Below are positions 10,578-25,159 of a stretch of 64,000 nucleotides of DNA, one piece after another. This stretch comes from Cladosporium sp. IMV 00045. Taxonomy: Eukaryota; Ascomycota; Dothideomycetes; Cladosporiales; Cladosporiaceae. The stretch is taken from the NCBI GenBank assembly GCA_001931905.2, contig MSJI02000721.1, positions 99,534-163,533 on the forward strand. Direction: 5' to 3'. How positions within the stretch are numbered: the stretch's first letter is position 1; each line of letters opens with the position of its first letter. The translations under genes and the position numbers were made by a program. The notes under the pieces are model-generated. The model was not told the DNA's origin. It searched no databases and worked only from the letters and a program-made list of their open reading frames with translations.

Positions 10578-11023
10578 TCAAATGACACACTCAGTCTGGT
10601 CGTTCTTGATCACATCGCTGAGATCAGATCCAAGGAGACCAGCTCTGTTGATCCAGGCCTGAGGAAAGCAAAGTTAGTACAGACGCCAAACAATCGCATG
10701 TGGTTCCAAGCACTTACATCAAGAACAGAGTCATCGACCTCACGCTCGCGGCTGAGCACAAAGAGGGTGGTAAAGTTGTTCGACTGAACTATTGCGAAGT
10801 CGCCGGTGTAGTCTGGAATGCATTAGCTCTGAGAGATCCTTGTCCAGCGTCCTTCGTGAGACCCTCTTACCTTGCACAATGTAGTTGGGACCAGGGCAGT
10901 CCGGACCAGGCTGGCCGGGGAATTGGACCTGGAAGACACCAGCAGCGCCGTAAGTCGGGTTTGCAGGAGCCGCCGTGCCCTGGATGTTGATCGGGCGGCC
11001 CTCGGCCTGGCAGGTGTTGTTCA
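10578..11023 (-). CDS. Lipocalin-family protein, C-terminal part only (cut by assembly gap)
   Basis: Three exon pieces on the minus strand: 11023-10871 (5' end lost in the N run), 10812-10718 and 10658-10578. They join in frame as NNTCQAEGRPINIQGTA, then YGAAGVFQVQFPG, NYIVQDYTGDFAIVQS, LFVLSREREVDDSVLDAWI and a C-terminal ECVI. This matches the second half of Blc/apolipoprotein-D-type lipocalins, where the segment NPTYG...QVQFPG, the Y-x-V-x-D-Y strand and the LSRER...D motif are conserved. Lipocalins bind small hydrophobic ligands; fungal members are usually secreted. The N-terminal strand with the GTWYEIA-type motif should lie in or beyond the gap and I do not find it on the other side. 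All three splice pairs are GT-AG. Confidence 0.8.
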
Positions 11024-11043
11024 NNNNNNNNNNNNNNNNNNNN
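11024..11043. other. Assembly gap (20 N)
   Basis: A run of exactly 20 undetermined bases inside the lipocalin gene. The round size suggests a placeholder of unknown true length. Sequence on both sides is ordinary. Confidence 0.98.
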
Positions 11044-11840
11044 GCGTCTCAAAGTGACATCGCGGATACTTTTTGCCGGTCTTACCCACCCAAATGCATC
11101 ATATGATAGGATTCACGGCCTAGTATCTAGAGATTTTCGTCATGTTTGTGAACGATGGATCACAGTAGTGCCGACGGGAGGATGGGGCATGTGATCGGGA
11201 AATGATGTCGTCGACGCTGGTGGCCGGCTAGTGGCAGGGAAGTTGCTGCGTAGGAGATGGAGACTTCTGGGGTTGGGATGCGGGGTGCGAGGGAAAAAGG
11301 ACGACGACCACGAGATCAAAAGGCGTCAAGGGACGATCTCGGGATCTGTGCGTCACCGCCTTGATGGATACATGTAGCAAAGACAGAAAAGTGACAAAGT
11401 TGAAGACTTCTATTACACCGTCTGGTCGTGTTACTGCCAACTTTGCCTTTCTTCTTGATATGACATCGCTAGTACTGTATACGTTGACGAACGTATTCTT
11501 GAGAGACTTCGGACATTCTTTCGGAACGCGGAGAGGGTAACTGTAATGCGACGACATGCACATATATCGGAAGTGATCCGTTGAGGAACATGCATGAAAT
11601 ATTGCCTTAAAGCAATGCAAATTGGTATCGTTCAGTAAAATGATGTCGCTTCACCGCGCATAATAAACTCCAAGCCAAAGTCCAACTCCCCGAACCCGAA
11701 CCCAACCACCGCAATGCTCGCTGAAAAAGCTTCGTCCAGCAAGAAAAAGTCAATCTTCGTCAGAAAGAAGAACATGACGCAATGCTCAAGAAAAAAGTCT
11801 CCCAAGATCGTTTCTCATGAAGACGCCCCCATCAATTCCC
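11044..11840. other. Intergenic / gap-flanking sequence
   Basis: No supported gene. A 130-codon minus ORF at 11228-11620 lacks family features. The missing lipocalin 5' exon may belong near here, but no lipocalin N-terminal motif is visible on the minus strand. Confidence 0.45.
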
Positions 11841-12062
11841 CTACTCATCTAACTGGAACTCCAGAGTATGATCCTCACTGCACTCGGCACAGAAAAACCT
11901 GCTGATACCCGCGAACTCGACGATCTTCTTCTCGCACATGTCGTTCGACCAGCCGTCCACGGAGTAGCCGGAGAAAATGCGGTTGTTGCAGAATTCCACG
12001 CTGTCGGCCAGCATGTAGTAATCGCAGCCGCAGTGGTATTGGATGTAGGTGTAGGAGCACAT
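11841..12062 (-). CDS. Small Cys-rich protein, 73 aa, hypothetical
   Basis: An intronless 73-residue ORF (MCSYTYIQYHCGCDYYMLAD start). Cys occur as C-x8-C-x-C near the N-terminus, singly in the middle, and as C-x2-C (FFCAEC) near the end, which would suit a small zinc-binding fold. The C-terminus is acidic. Similar short MC-starting Cys/His proteins are, to my knowledge, frequent in filamentous ascomycetes and unstudied. There is no hydrophobic signal peptide, so a secreted effector is less likely. An overlapping minus ORF of 86 codons in another frame (11849-12109) is compositionally worse. Reality of the gene is uncertain. Confidence 0.45.
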   Translation of the reverse strand: MCSYTYIQYHCGCDYYMLADSVEFCNNRIFSGYSVDGWSNDMCEKKIVEFAGISRFFCAECSEDHTLEFQLDE

Positions 12063-13430
12063 GATTCGGTGCAGAGGGTGTTTGATGTGGGTTGTTGCGT
12101 GGATATCAATGCCGCCTTCGCTTTGGTCTTGTGGATTGGATTTTGCTTCTGCGGGAGGTGTACTGATGTCGCCGTTAGTATGTGTAAGGCTCGAGAAGAG
12201 GGTCAGGTAGGTTTTTCACCTACTGTGTACCTGTATATGTCTTTTAAAACAAAACCACTCCTGTGATTTCAGTATATCAAAACCACAAAGTCCAACAAAA
12301 AACCTTCCAACAAACAACAGCCAGACTCTTTCACCATCCTTATATATCCCCACGGTACATGTCCGACGACAACCTTACGTTGGGGCGAATGCAAAGGGTT
12401 CAGAGAAAAGAAAAAGATAAGCCCATCTTACCAATCGTCCCTCACCCCATGGCATCGCACAGTTCCGGTGCAATCACGCCACCCACCTTACCGCCGCCGC
12501 CGACACGCTCCGACTCACCGTACCACGCCAGCCATGGCGCCCAGGCAACGAGAGAGATAGAAAGCCCGTGCGATTCTCGGACGGCGAGCAAGCGGTAAGG
12601 AAGAAGTGCCCGACCAACCAGACATCCAACCGAAGATGCAGTGCAGTACCGAGCACAGTAATAGCAGAGACCCTGGACGGATTCTCCGGTCCGGAGTAGG
12701 GCTGCTGGCATATGGCTCACCGCAGAAAGTCTTCAGTAAGCGCGGAAAGGCGATAAAAGAGGGAACAGAGCATGACGTGAGATACTTCCTGGGAAGCGAG
12801 GGAGCGAGATGGCGAAGGATCTTCCTTCATCGCTTGGAGTGGTGGCGAAATACCGAGGTGCTGATGATTAAGGTATAGAAAAAGCTTCCGCGATCCGAGA
12901 GGGTTTCTTCGCAAATTGAGAGAAGAAGAGATATTCAAGGTTCGGGATTGGAGGCTCTGCGGAATTGGTTGGGCACGAGAGCTTTTCTTTGGATTAACCT
13001 TACCTGAAGATAGACATAAATGCAGGGACTACAGAAGTAGACCCTTTGCTTATTGGAGGCCTCGGCAAGTGCTATACCATTCTTCTGGTATCTTAATCTC
13101 ACGTTTCTCTCGCGTTCTCGTGATGAGCGGATCTAGTATGATCTTCGGCATTGGCGGTGGCAAAGAGAACGTATCAGAAGTGGCAGTTGAGCAGTGTCCC
13201 TGTGATGAAGCAATGATGCTTTTGCTTTCCGCGCAACAATCGTAACTCATACGGGTGCGCAGCAAAAGGCTGGTCAAGCTATACCATCCGAGACACAAGC
13301 CAGAATCAAGCATTCCAAGCCGTTATGCAACAAGAACACAAAAACCAAAATCAAAAAGGATGCTGCCTGCTCGAAGCCCCCAACATCTCGCTTCTGTACT
13401 TCTGTAGGGAAGGAAAGAAAAGCAAAAGAT
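12063..13430. other. Intergenic region
   Basis: About 1.4 kb without a supportable gene. ORFs of 60-111 codons on both strands overlap each other and show no domain or codon signal. The tRNA-Glu gene begins at the right edge. Confidence 0.5.
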
Positions 13431-13526
13431 TCCGACTCGGGGAATTGAACCCCGGCCTTGTCGGCACTAATCACACTTGAGGTGTAGAATGAGAGCGACA
13501 AATCCTAGCCACTAGACCAAATCGGA
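13431..13526 (-). tRNA. tRNA-Glu (CTC), with intron
   Basis: Read on the minus strand, 5' TCCGATTTGGTCTAGTGGCT gives an acceptor strand TCCGATT that pairs with AGTCGGA at the 3' end, with one T-G pair. The D arm has an A box (TGGTCTAGTGG). The anticodon loop reads C-T-CTC-A, then about 24 extra bases, then the 3' half of the anticodon stem (CGACA). The T arm is CGGGGTTCAATTCCCCG. The mature length would be about 72 nt. The extra bases sit one base 3' of the anticodon, the normal place for a nuclear tRNA intron. CTC decodes GAG glutamate codons. The 3' CCA is not encoded, as usual in eukaryotes. Confidence 0.93.
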
Positions 13527-13943
13527 TTGATGAAATTGAAGTGATTTGATCTAAATATATTGCCTGTTTGACAGCTGCTTCACGCAAAACCAATTTGCGT
13601 GCCACCAACGTGGACATATAGGAACAGCGAGGCAATCATGACTGAGCCCAAATGAATGACCGAGGCCGGCGATGTGTTGCTATGCCCATAACAGAACGCA
13701 CGATGAAGCACGCCGTGGGAAAGAGTGACCACGACGTGCCAGAAAATGTCAAACGCGAATAGCACAAGGAGAAAAAGGAAAACCCACTCCCCCTTGAACG
13801 CTTGTTGAAGAGCATCCAGGCCTTCCGCTCACACTCCAAACCCAAGCACATCTACCACACGACAGAATCAATGCCTAAATCGTTGAAGATCCAGTAACAT
13901 TCCGCCTGTGCCACAACAACCCACGAGCACCACCACCACCACA
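13527..13943. other. Intergenic region
   Basis: About 415 bases between the tRNA and the 3' end of the ENA ATPase gene. No gene or repeat was recognised. Confidence 0.5.
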
Positions 13944-16900
13944 TCAAGCCATAGAGCTCTTATCATCATCAACCACACTCCCATCCCCACTCCCTGCGTC
14001 CCTCTTCGCCTTCCTCCTCCTCGCCATACGCCGCTTAACAGCCTTCCAACTCTCAACCCAAGAGATGAAGCAAACCACACTGCCCGCTACAAGACCCCAC
14101 TCCCACGTCAGCGGCATGTGGCGGAAAACCACCCTATTGATAACAGGGATGTAAACGATAGGGAAAGGCGTGCAAACGCCCACAATGACCGCCCAGAAGA
14201 GGAAGCGGTTCTTGCGCAGCGTGTTGAAAACCGAGAACGCGCTGGCGTCTTCTTCCGGGTACATGTTGAACAGGCTGCGGGTGAGGTGCTTGGCCTCCCA
14301 GGCCATGAGGCTGAGGAGCACGGTGAGGATGCTGTAGGCGGTGGCGCGCGCGCGGAAGGGCAGGTCGCACGTCACGTTGTAGCTGTGGTTGCAGTCGGAG
14401 CCGAGGTCGCCGTCGCCTGCGGCGTAGAGGACGATGACGAAGCTGACCAGGCACAGCGTGCCCATGCACGTGCCGTAGATGAATTTGTCGATGATGAGTT
14501 CGCGGGTGAAGACGCCGGCGCGCAGGGAGTGGGGTGGGCGGGTCATTACGTCTGATGAGGCGTGTTCGAGGCCGAGCCCGATGGCGAGGAAGGACGAGGT
14601 GATTAGGTTGGCGAAGAGGATTTCGAGAGGGGAGAGCGGGAAGGCTGATACGCCGTCCGCGTCTTGGAAGGCGAGGCCGATGAGGAGGAGGACGACTTGG
14701 GCGATGTTGGAAATGAGGAGGTGGAGGAGGAACTATGCGAGAGTTAGATCGAGGCTTTTGTTTGTGCAGGAATCAGGGTATCTCACTTTCTGGATGTTGT
14801 CAAAGAGCCTACGACCCTCGCGAATAGCGGAGACGATGGAGGCGAAATTGTCATCGGTCAAAACCATATCGGCTGCCTCCTTGCTAACATCACTACCATT
14901 TAGACCCATGGCAACGCCGACATCAGCACCTTTCAGAGCTGGGGAATCGTTGACGCCGTCACCAGTCATTACGCAGTACTTGCCTCTGCGGTGGAGTGTA
15001 TCCAGCATTCGAAGTTTCGTCGTTGGACTGCATCGAGCGACCACAAGAGGCAAAGTCTCGAGTTCATCGAGTTCGTCGTCGCTCATTGCGTCAAAATCCG
15101 GTGCTGTCATGACAGCTGAGGGTAGATTGGAACCTGCGACTTGCGGGCCGAGGATCCCTATCTCCCGAGCAATGGTGCATGCAGTTTTCAAGTGATCGCC
15201 GGTTAGCATGTGAACTGTAATGCCAGCTGCCTGACATTGTTTGATTGCACCGGCGGATTCTAAGCGGGGAGGATCGTAGAGACCGACAAGACCGACGAAA
15301 GTCAATTTCTGCTCGACGGCGGTGCGGTTCTCCAGAATCTCACGGTCGGAAGCCGCCAGGGAGCGACGTGCAAGACAGAGCACACGCAGACCTTGAGAGG
15401 CCATTGCATCCGCTTGGGAGTTGATCGACTTCATCGTCGATGCGTCGAGAGAATCCAACAGAGGCAGAATGACTTCGGTGGCACCCTTTGTAAAACAGAG
15501 CATGTCGCTGTTGGCGTCTGATCCCTGATAGACGACCGTCATACGCTTCACAGAAGAGTCGAAAGAGTGTTCGGCTACGAGACGAAGACTTTGCTGTTCC
15601 AGAACATCTGTTTTGCTGTGACCGACACGCATAGCCATGACTTGGAGTGCAATCTCAGTAGGCTCGCCAGAGGCAGACCATGCACCGGCAACGCCATTCT
15701 CATCTTTTGGTGGAATGACTGAGGCCAGATTGCAGACCGAAATGGTGTTGAAGAAGTGCTGTAAAGCCGCATCTCCAATGATGCGGCTGTGGTCAATCTT
15801 GGATCCATCCATGCTAATCTGACCGGAGGTAGGATCGAAAGGGCTAGTCTCATTCTCGACGGACAGAACTCTACCGTCAGGAAGATAAGCTTTACGAGCC
15901 AGCATCTTACCCTGGGTCAGCGTGCCAGTTTTGTCAGAACAGATGTTCGTGACGCCGCCAATGGCCTCCAGAGCGCCCATTTTACGGACAATGACATTGC
16001 CTTTTGCCATTGCTTTGGAGCCAACAGCCATGGTGATAGTGAGAACGGCGATGAGAGACTCGGGGATGACAGCTACAGCGACGCAAATACCGTAGATAAG
16101 GGTTTCGTCGTCAACATCCCAGACCGCAGTAGAGAAAACAATGATGGCGAGTAGAATGGCGAGACCGAAAAGCAGAAGACCGAAGTAGGACAACTTCACT
16201 TGTAGAGGAGTTCCGATCAAGCCAAGGGCGTTCTTGATGGCATATAAAATTCGATGACAGATGCGTACGAACCAGTTTCCATTGGAAGTTTGCTTTTTGT
16301 CGCGAAGTAGTAGAGCAATTTTGCCAATTTCAGTATCCATGCCTGTGGCAATGACAATGCCGGAACCTCGACCTCGAGTGACAGTCGTGGAGGAGTAAGC
16401 GATATTTTGTCGATCACCAAGCGGCGCCGTCCTTTCCTCAATGATGCTCTCGGCATTCTTGCTGCAAGGCTTCGACTCTCCAGTGAGTAGGGCCTCATCA
16501 GTAGCAAGGTTGGTACTGGTGCAGAGACGCAGATCAGCCGAGACGATATCGCCCACAGAAAGGTGAACAACATCGCCAGGCACCAGCTCCTCAGCTTTGA
16601 CTGTTGATATGGTGCCTTCACGGATGACACGACAAACGGGAGCGGCCATGGCTTGCAACGACTGAATCGTCTGCTCTGCGCGGTAGTCCTGGAAGAAGCC
16701 GACGACGATATTCAGGATGATGACCGCGCTGATGACTCCGCCCTCAATGAAATCAAGGGTGGCGTAGCTGAGGACCATGGCGATGGCGAGGACGAGCGTC
16801 AAGCTGTTGGATACCTGGCGGACAAGGATATTCCACCAGGTGACACCACCTGATGTCTCGAGTTTGTTCAAGCCATACTTGTTACGCTGAGCTGACGCCT

Positions 16901-17274
16901 GATGAGTGCTCAAGCCCGTCCTGTAGATGTTAGTCCTTGCTTCGAATATGACAAAACCTCATCAATACTTACTGGACGTTGGTGTGGAGCACATCAGCCA
17001 ACTGCTCACAAGGAACAGAATGGGCCCACGCAGGGACATTTTCGACAGTCAGATCATGGCGATCATTGTCATTGTGTAGAGTGTTGATTTGGGAGCGAGC
17101 TCCGACCGGTTTCTCATCATTCAAGAGCACAGTGCTCTTGCCGGTCGAGCTCGCGTTCGGTATAGGCGGCTTGTCGGTGCCGCCATCGTCAGCGGCCGGT
17201 TGCAGGCCATCGCCATGTTGAGCCTCAGAGGTTGACTCAACATGCAGAGCGGAGGTCTGAATGGTTTTTTCCAT
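13944..17274 (-). CDS. ENA1: P-type Na+ (K+/Li+)-exporting ATPase, ENA family (type IID)
   Basis: Three exons on the minus strand: 17274-16973, 16920-14787 and 14732-13944, giving 1074 aa. All introns are GT-AG; the joins read HTNVQTGLSTHQ and DNIQKFLLHLLISNIAQVV, both expected for ENA. Landmarks: TGES at residue 247, the phosphorylated Asp in ICSDKTGTLTQGK at Asp430, and TGDGVNDSP at about 753. The segment AVIPESLIAVLTITMAVG matches the transmembrane-4 motif of ENA pumps. The enzyme uses ATP to expel Na+ (and K+ or Li+) at the plasma membrane, important for salt and alkaline tolerance. About 10 membrane helices are visible. In yeasts and Aspergillus, ENA genes respond to PacC/Rim101 and calcineurin; two GCCAAG hexamers lie upstream (17537, 17771), too common to prove control. 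No defect seen. Confidence 0.95.
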
Positions 17275-21714
<4,440 letters not shown>

Positions 21715-22083
21715 ATCATTCGATTTACATGACGGTCTGATGTTTGCATTGTTTTGGAATGACCCACCCAAAAAGGAATTTTTGTCATGATGTTTTGAGC
21801 GTAAAGAATCCCCTTATTAGCGTAACGAATTTTGTATTTATTTCTCCTATTTTACACTTTGAAAAAACATTCTTCCATTATTTCATGTCTTCTGGGACAT
21901 CTCATTGCTGTCTCTTCAGTCTGAATGCAAGCTAGTTTGTAAGATGTCGAGAACCATGTGGCAGAGCGTCTTCAGAAGCGCTCCCCCAGACTTTTCCTCT
22001 TCCATGAGGAGCAAAGCAACCTCCACACCAATGCAGCCCAGATCTGCCCACCACGCAGCAGCCAGTATCACCCACAGTTCCCC
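21715..22083. other. Intergenic, convergent 3' ends
   Basis: About 370 bases between GDH and the SWIM/RING gene. AT-rich just after the GDH stop. No gene was seen. Confidence 0.55.
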
Positions 22084-23384
22084 TCACTCATACGCCAACT
22101 GATCCCTCACACTGTAATAACCCCCCTCCCTCCTCGCCGGCATTTGCACCTCCATCAACATCGCCGACACCTCGCCCGCTTTCCCAGCTTTGTTCTCCCC
22201 GTCAACCCACTTGGAGCGACAGAAAGGGCACGTGGCGTCCTCCTTGTTCTTCTTCGTCTTCGCCCACAAGCGGAAACACTCGGCGTGCACGTTGTTCCCG
22301 CACGCGGCGCGGCACCACACCACGGGCTCGTCGGCGCGGAATTCCATGCAGCAGATCGGGCAGTCTTCTTCGAGCGGTTTGCGGAGGTTGTCGTCTTGGC
22401 TTGGCTTTTCGGCGCTGGCTTTGGGAGCTGGTTGAGGGAGGGCGGGAGCGTTGGCTGTGATGTCCTCCAACTCCGAAGTCAGGAAAGCGTTCTGATAGCA
22501 CAGGTGCTCAGGCGCTTTGAGCACGAAGTGCAGCACGTAGAGGACGTGTTTGCACAGCGCCTCGCCGGAGTCGGCGCGCTTGAAGCTCGTGTTCGGGCAG
22601 CTGCAGGTTGGGATGTGGGAGATTATCACGCTGTAGACGTTGCCGGTCGTGCCGGCGATTTTGATCTCGTGGTACGGGCAGGAGGGGGAGTTGGCGTGGC
22701 AGTTCTCTTCGACGCCGGAAGTGCGTGAGAGCACGAACATGCGTTGCGTGCGCGCGCGGTGTAGGAATTTGCTGTAGGATTCGGTCATCGAGGGGACGTG
22801 GCTGAGGGTGAGGTCAGTGGGAGTCGTATTGCAGGGCTGAGAGGATGTACTCACGCTTTGAGTCGAGTCTCGGTCTCGCCTGGCTTGAGGCGTGGGATCT
22901 TCGAGACCTGTCGCTCACGGCGCTCTTCGAACGACTCGGCCAGAATGGCGGCGAGGTTGATGGATTTTCCTTTCATGGCGTTGTTGCGCTCCGGCACATC
23001 CCAGACTTGCGGTGGCTTGCGTTCACCTGGTGGACGCTTCGCTGTCACGTCCAGACGCATGATGCCGCGGGCGTCGACTTTGCCGATGGCCTTCTTGCGC
23101 TTGGTGGTGGACTTCTTCGACGTTTTCGGAGGAGTGAAGGCCTTGTCGTCAGCCGGTGGGTGCTCTTCCATTAGGGTTGTATCATCCAACTCGTCGTTGG
23201 GTTGAGCTTTGGATCGCTTGGTCTTCTTGGCCGGACGATTTTCTTCTCCGGCATCAGCAGAGGCCTTTTTGCGTTTCGCTGGCATGGCTTTGACGATGAG
23301 TTGTTGCTCGGTCTGCTCTTCTGCGTAGGTGGTGACGGCTTTGCGAGTGCGACCTGAGCGCCTGGTATTTTGCGTGTCTGCCAT
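22084..23384 (-). CDS. SWIM and RING zinc-finger protein, putative E3 ubiquitin ligase
   Basis: Two exons, 23384-22855 and 22801-22084, give 415 aa. The 53-base intron (GTGAGT...CAG) joins TRLKAHVPSMTESYSKFLHR. Residues 1-110 are basic and disordered, with RRSGRTRKAV and KKTKRSK clusters, suggesting nuclear location. Residues about 180-280 hold a SWIM finger: C-S-C then about 14 residues and C-K-H (CSCPNTSFKRADSGEALCKH). After a Pro/Ala linker comes a RING finger: CPICCMEF ... CRAACGNNVHAECFRLW ... CPFCRSKW. SWIM plus RING occurs in E3 ligases such as MEX/ZSWIM2-type proteins and in a conserved fungal family. All expected zinc ligands are present. Substrate unknown. Confidence 0.88.
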
Positions 23385-23670
23385 GACGATCGAGTGCTGC
23401 AGTGTTGTGTCGTGCTGTTGAAGGTGATGGCAGTGTGGCGAAAGAACTTATCAATGGGGTGTTGCTGATCAGGTGAGTCTGGGAAGGGGCGAGCTGCTGC
23501 TGCTGCTGTTGCTCCTCTGCTGCCTGGCCTTGGCGGACGCGTTCACAGAGATGCTTCCTCTCAAAGTGAACAAACGTGATATTTACAGCAGCAGTGACTG
23601 TCGGCAGTCAAGATTCTGTTGTCTCACGTACAATTGCCGGTGTAAAAGCAGGTGGTGCTCACATGCAGCT

Positions 23671-24675
23671 TCACACTGCACGCTCAGAGACAGCGTTCAC
23701 AATCGCGCGTCTATTCTCCTCCCATCTCATCCAAGCAGCTCCTTGCAGCACACAATCTGCAAGATCGTCCAGTTTGCTCTCACGCTTTGCATCATCCGCC
23801 ACAGCATCATCAGTCTTCTTTGTCTTTCGGCGTGCTGTTCCTGTAGCAAACGCAGTAGCCGTTGCTTCAGTCTCCGACGAGAACGAAAGCGAGACCTCCC
23901 CTGTGCCGTCCAACCATGAACGCAGTACACTGATTTTCTCCTTCTTACCCGTCGCAGCCGCTCTCCCTTTCATCCCAGCGAGCCTGGTATCCGGCGGCTT
24001 GTACCCTTCCGAAAGTAGGTCTGCTGATGGCAGATGGCATCCTTGAGGAGCAGTCCAGAAGCTCGCGACTCTCTTCGGGCTTGCCTCGTAAACAGTTGGG
24101 AACTCCTTTGCGGACTTCTTTGCCTGGCTTGATTTCAAGGTCTCGAAACACGCCCACAGCATGCTTTCAAGAGTATTGACGCGGACAGTCCACTCTTGGA
24201 TTGCTGAGCCGCCGCCAGATCGAAAGCGCTGTCGCTCAATTAGGATAGTGTCGGGTTTGTATTTTAGGAAATCTTGCGCCACGCTGAGCGCGGCTTTCGA
24301 CATGATGGAGGGCGTGAAGGCATCCTTGAGAATAGCGTTTGCATCTGATGGTGAACTGGCTGCTTCTGTGTCGCCATCACGAGATGTGGGATTGTGATTT
24401 TTCAGTCTCCCGAGCAGGTCCAGTCTTTTCCACGAGTGAAGATGCAGTATGGTACCTGAGCTTGTCGAATCTGAGGGGACGTCAATCACGCAGTAGGCCA
24501 GATTGCGGATACCCATGTCCACGCTGAGAATGCGATTTCCATTTCTGGGAAGCCTAGGTTGTTGCAGAGAAGCATTAAGACGTTCCGCGATCTGTGATTT
24601 TGTTCCAGTAGATTGGTGGCCAGTGAGGAATGCGATGTGTTGCAGAGGCTTGGACTTCAGAGTGCTCAGGTTCAT
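23671..24675 (-). CDS. CCE1: Mitochondrial Holliday-junction resolvase (CCE1/Ydc2)
   Basis: Single-exon gene, 334 aa. It resolves four-way DNA junctions in mitochondrial DNA. The N-terminus (about residues 1-38) is a SAP-like DNA-binding helix pair (LKSKPLQHIAFLTGHQSTGT). The RNase H-like core starts at ILSVDMGIRNLAYCVID with the first catalytic Asp. The second acid is in TILIERQRFRSGGG, and the last acids in KLDDLADCVLQGAAW. That spacing matches S. pombe Ydc2 and yeast Cce1. An insert near residues 225-300 is Ser/Thr- and Lys-rich. It follows the SWIM/RING gene's promoter side on the same strand, 287 bases away, but there is no sign of joint function. Confidence 0.93.
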   Translation of the reverse strand: MNLSTLKSKPLQHIAFLTGHQSTGTKSQIAERLNASLQQPRLPRNGNRILSVDMGIRNLAYCVIDVPSDSTSSGTILHLHSWKRLDLLGRLKNHNPTSRDGDTEAASSPSDANAILKDAFTPSIMSKAALSVAQDFLKYKPDTILIERQRFRSGGGSAIQEWTVRVNTLESMLWACFETLKSSQAKKSAKEFPTVYEASPKRVASFWTAPQGCHLPSADLLSEGYKPPDTRLAGMKGRAAATGKKEKISVLRSWLDGTGEVSLSFSSETEATATAFATGTARRKTKKTDDAVADDAKRESKLDDLADCVLQGAAWMRWEENRRAIVNAVSERAV

Positions 24676-25159
24676 TTTCGGGGTTGGAAAGACTGGATCT
24701 CATCATACCAATCTCATCATCGCACGCTTTGATGGTAAACGCAAGGCTGATATTCGAATGATGAACGAGATGGGATTCATGTTTCATAGCGTACACGAAA
24801 AGACGCGATTTTACGAAGGACGTGCACCAAGGGCGATCGGCTGTCTGGGCTTGCGATTTCCACTTACGGCTGGTAATGTTGATATTTATCATTGGATAGG
24901 CGAGCTGAAAGACATTCAATGCATTTGTTTCCCTCCATGTGGTGTATTTATATTTAGGTGCAAGGGATGTATATATTTCATCGCCATCAAAGGACGGATG
25001 CTGATAGCCGGCGGCTCCACTGCCGGATGCGGCGACTGTCACAAGCCAACGATTGGCTTACGTGTATACTGTATCCCCGATGCTCTCCTTCACCATACAA
25101 TGACATAACCACCCGCCGACATTCTCGCCATGAACTGAATCCCAAATAGCAACGATGTC
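24676..25159. other. Intergenic, divergent promoters of CCE1 and AVT2-like gene
   Basis: About 480 bases. A 201-codon plus ORF (24503-25108) and a 155-codon minus ORF overlap here but have no domain features. No repeat was seen. Confidence 0.5.

Noticed and set aside
13908..14555. 215-codon plus ORF opposite the ENA ATPase
   Set aside because: Antisense of a well-supported exon; composition is Glu/Ala/Arg/Val-rich with no features.
24503..25108. 201-codon plus ORF between CCE1 and the AVT2-like gene
   Set aside because: Begins antisense to CCE1 and shows no domain, no codon bias and poor hydropathy pattern.
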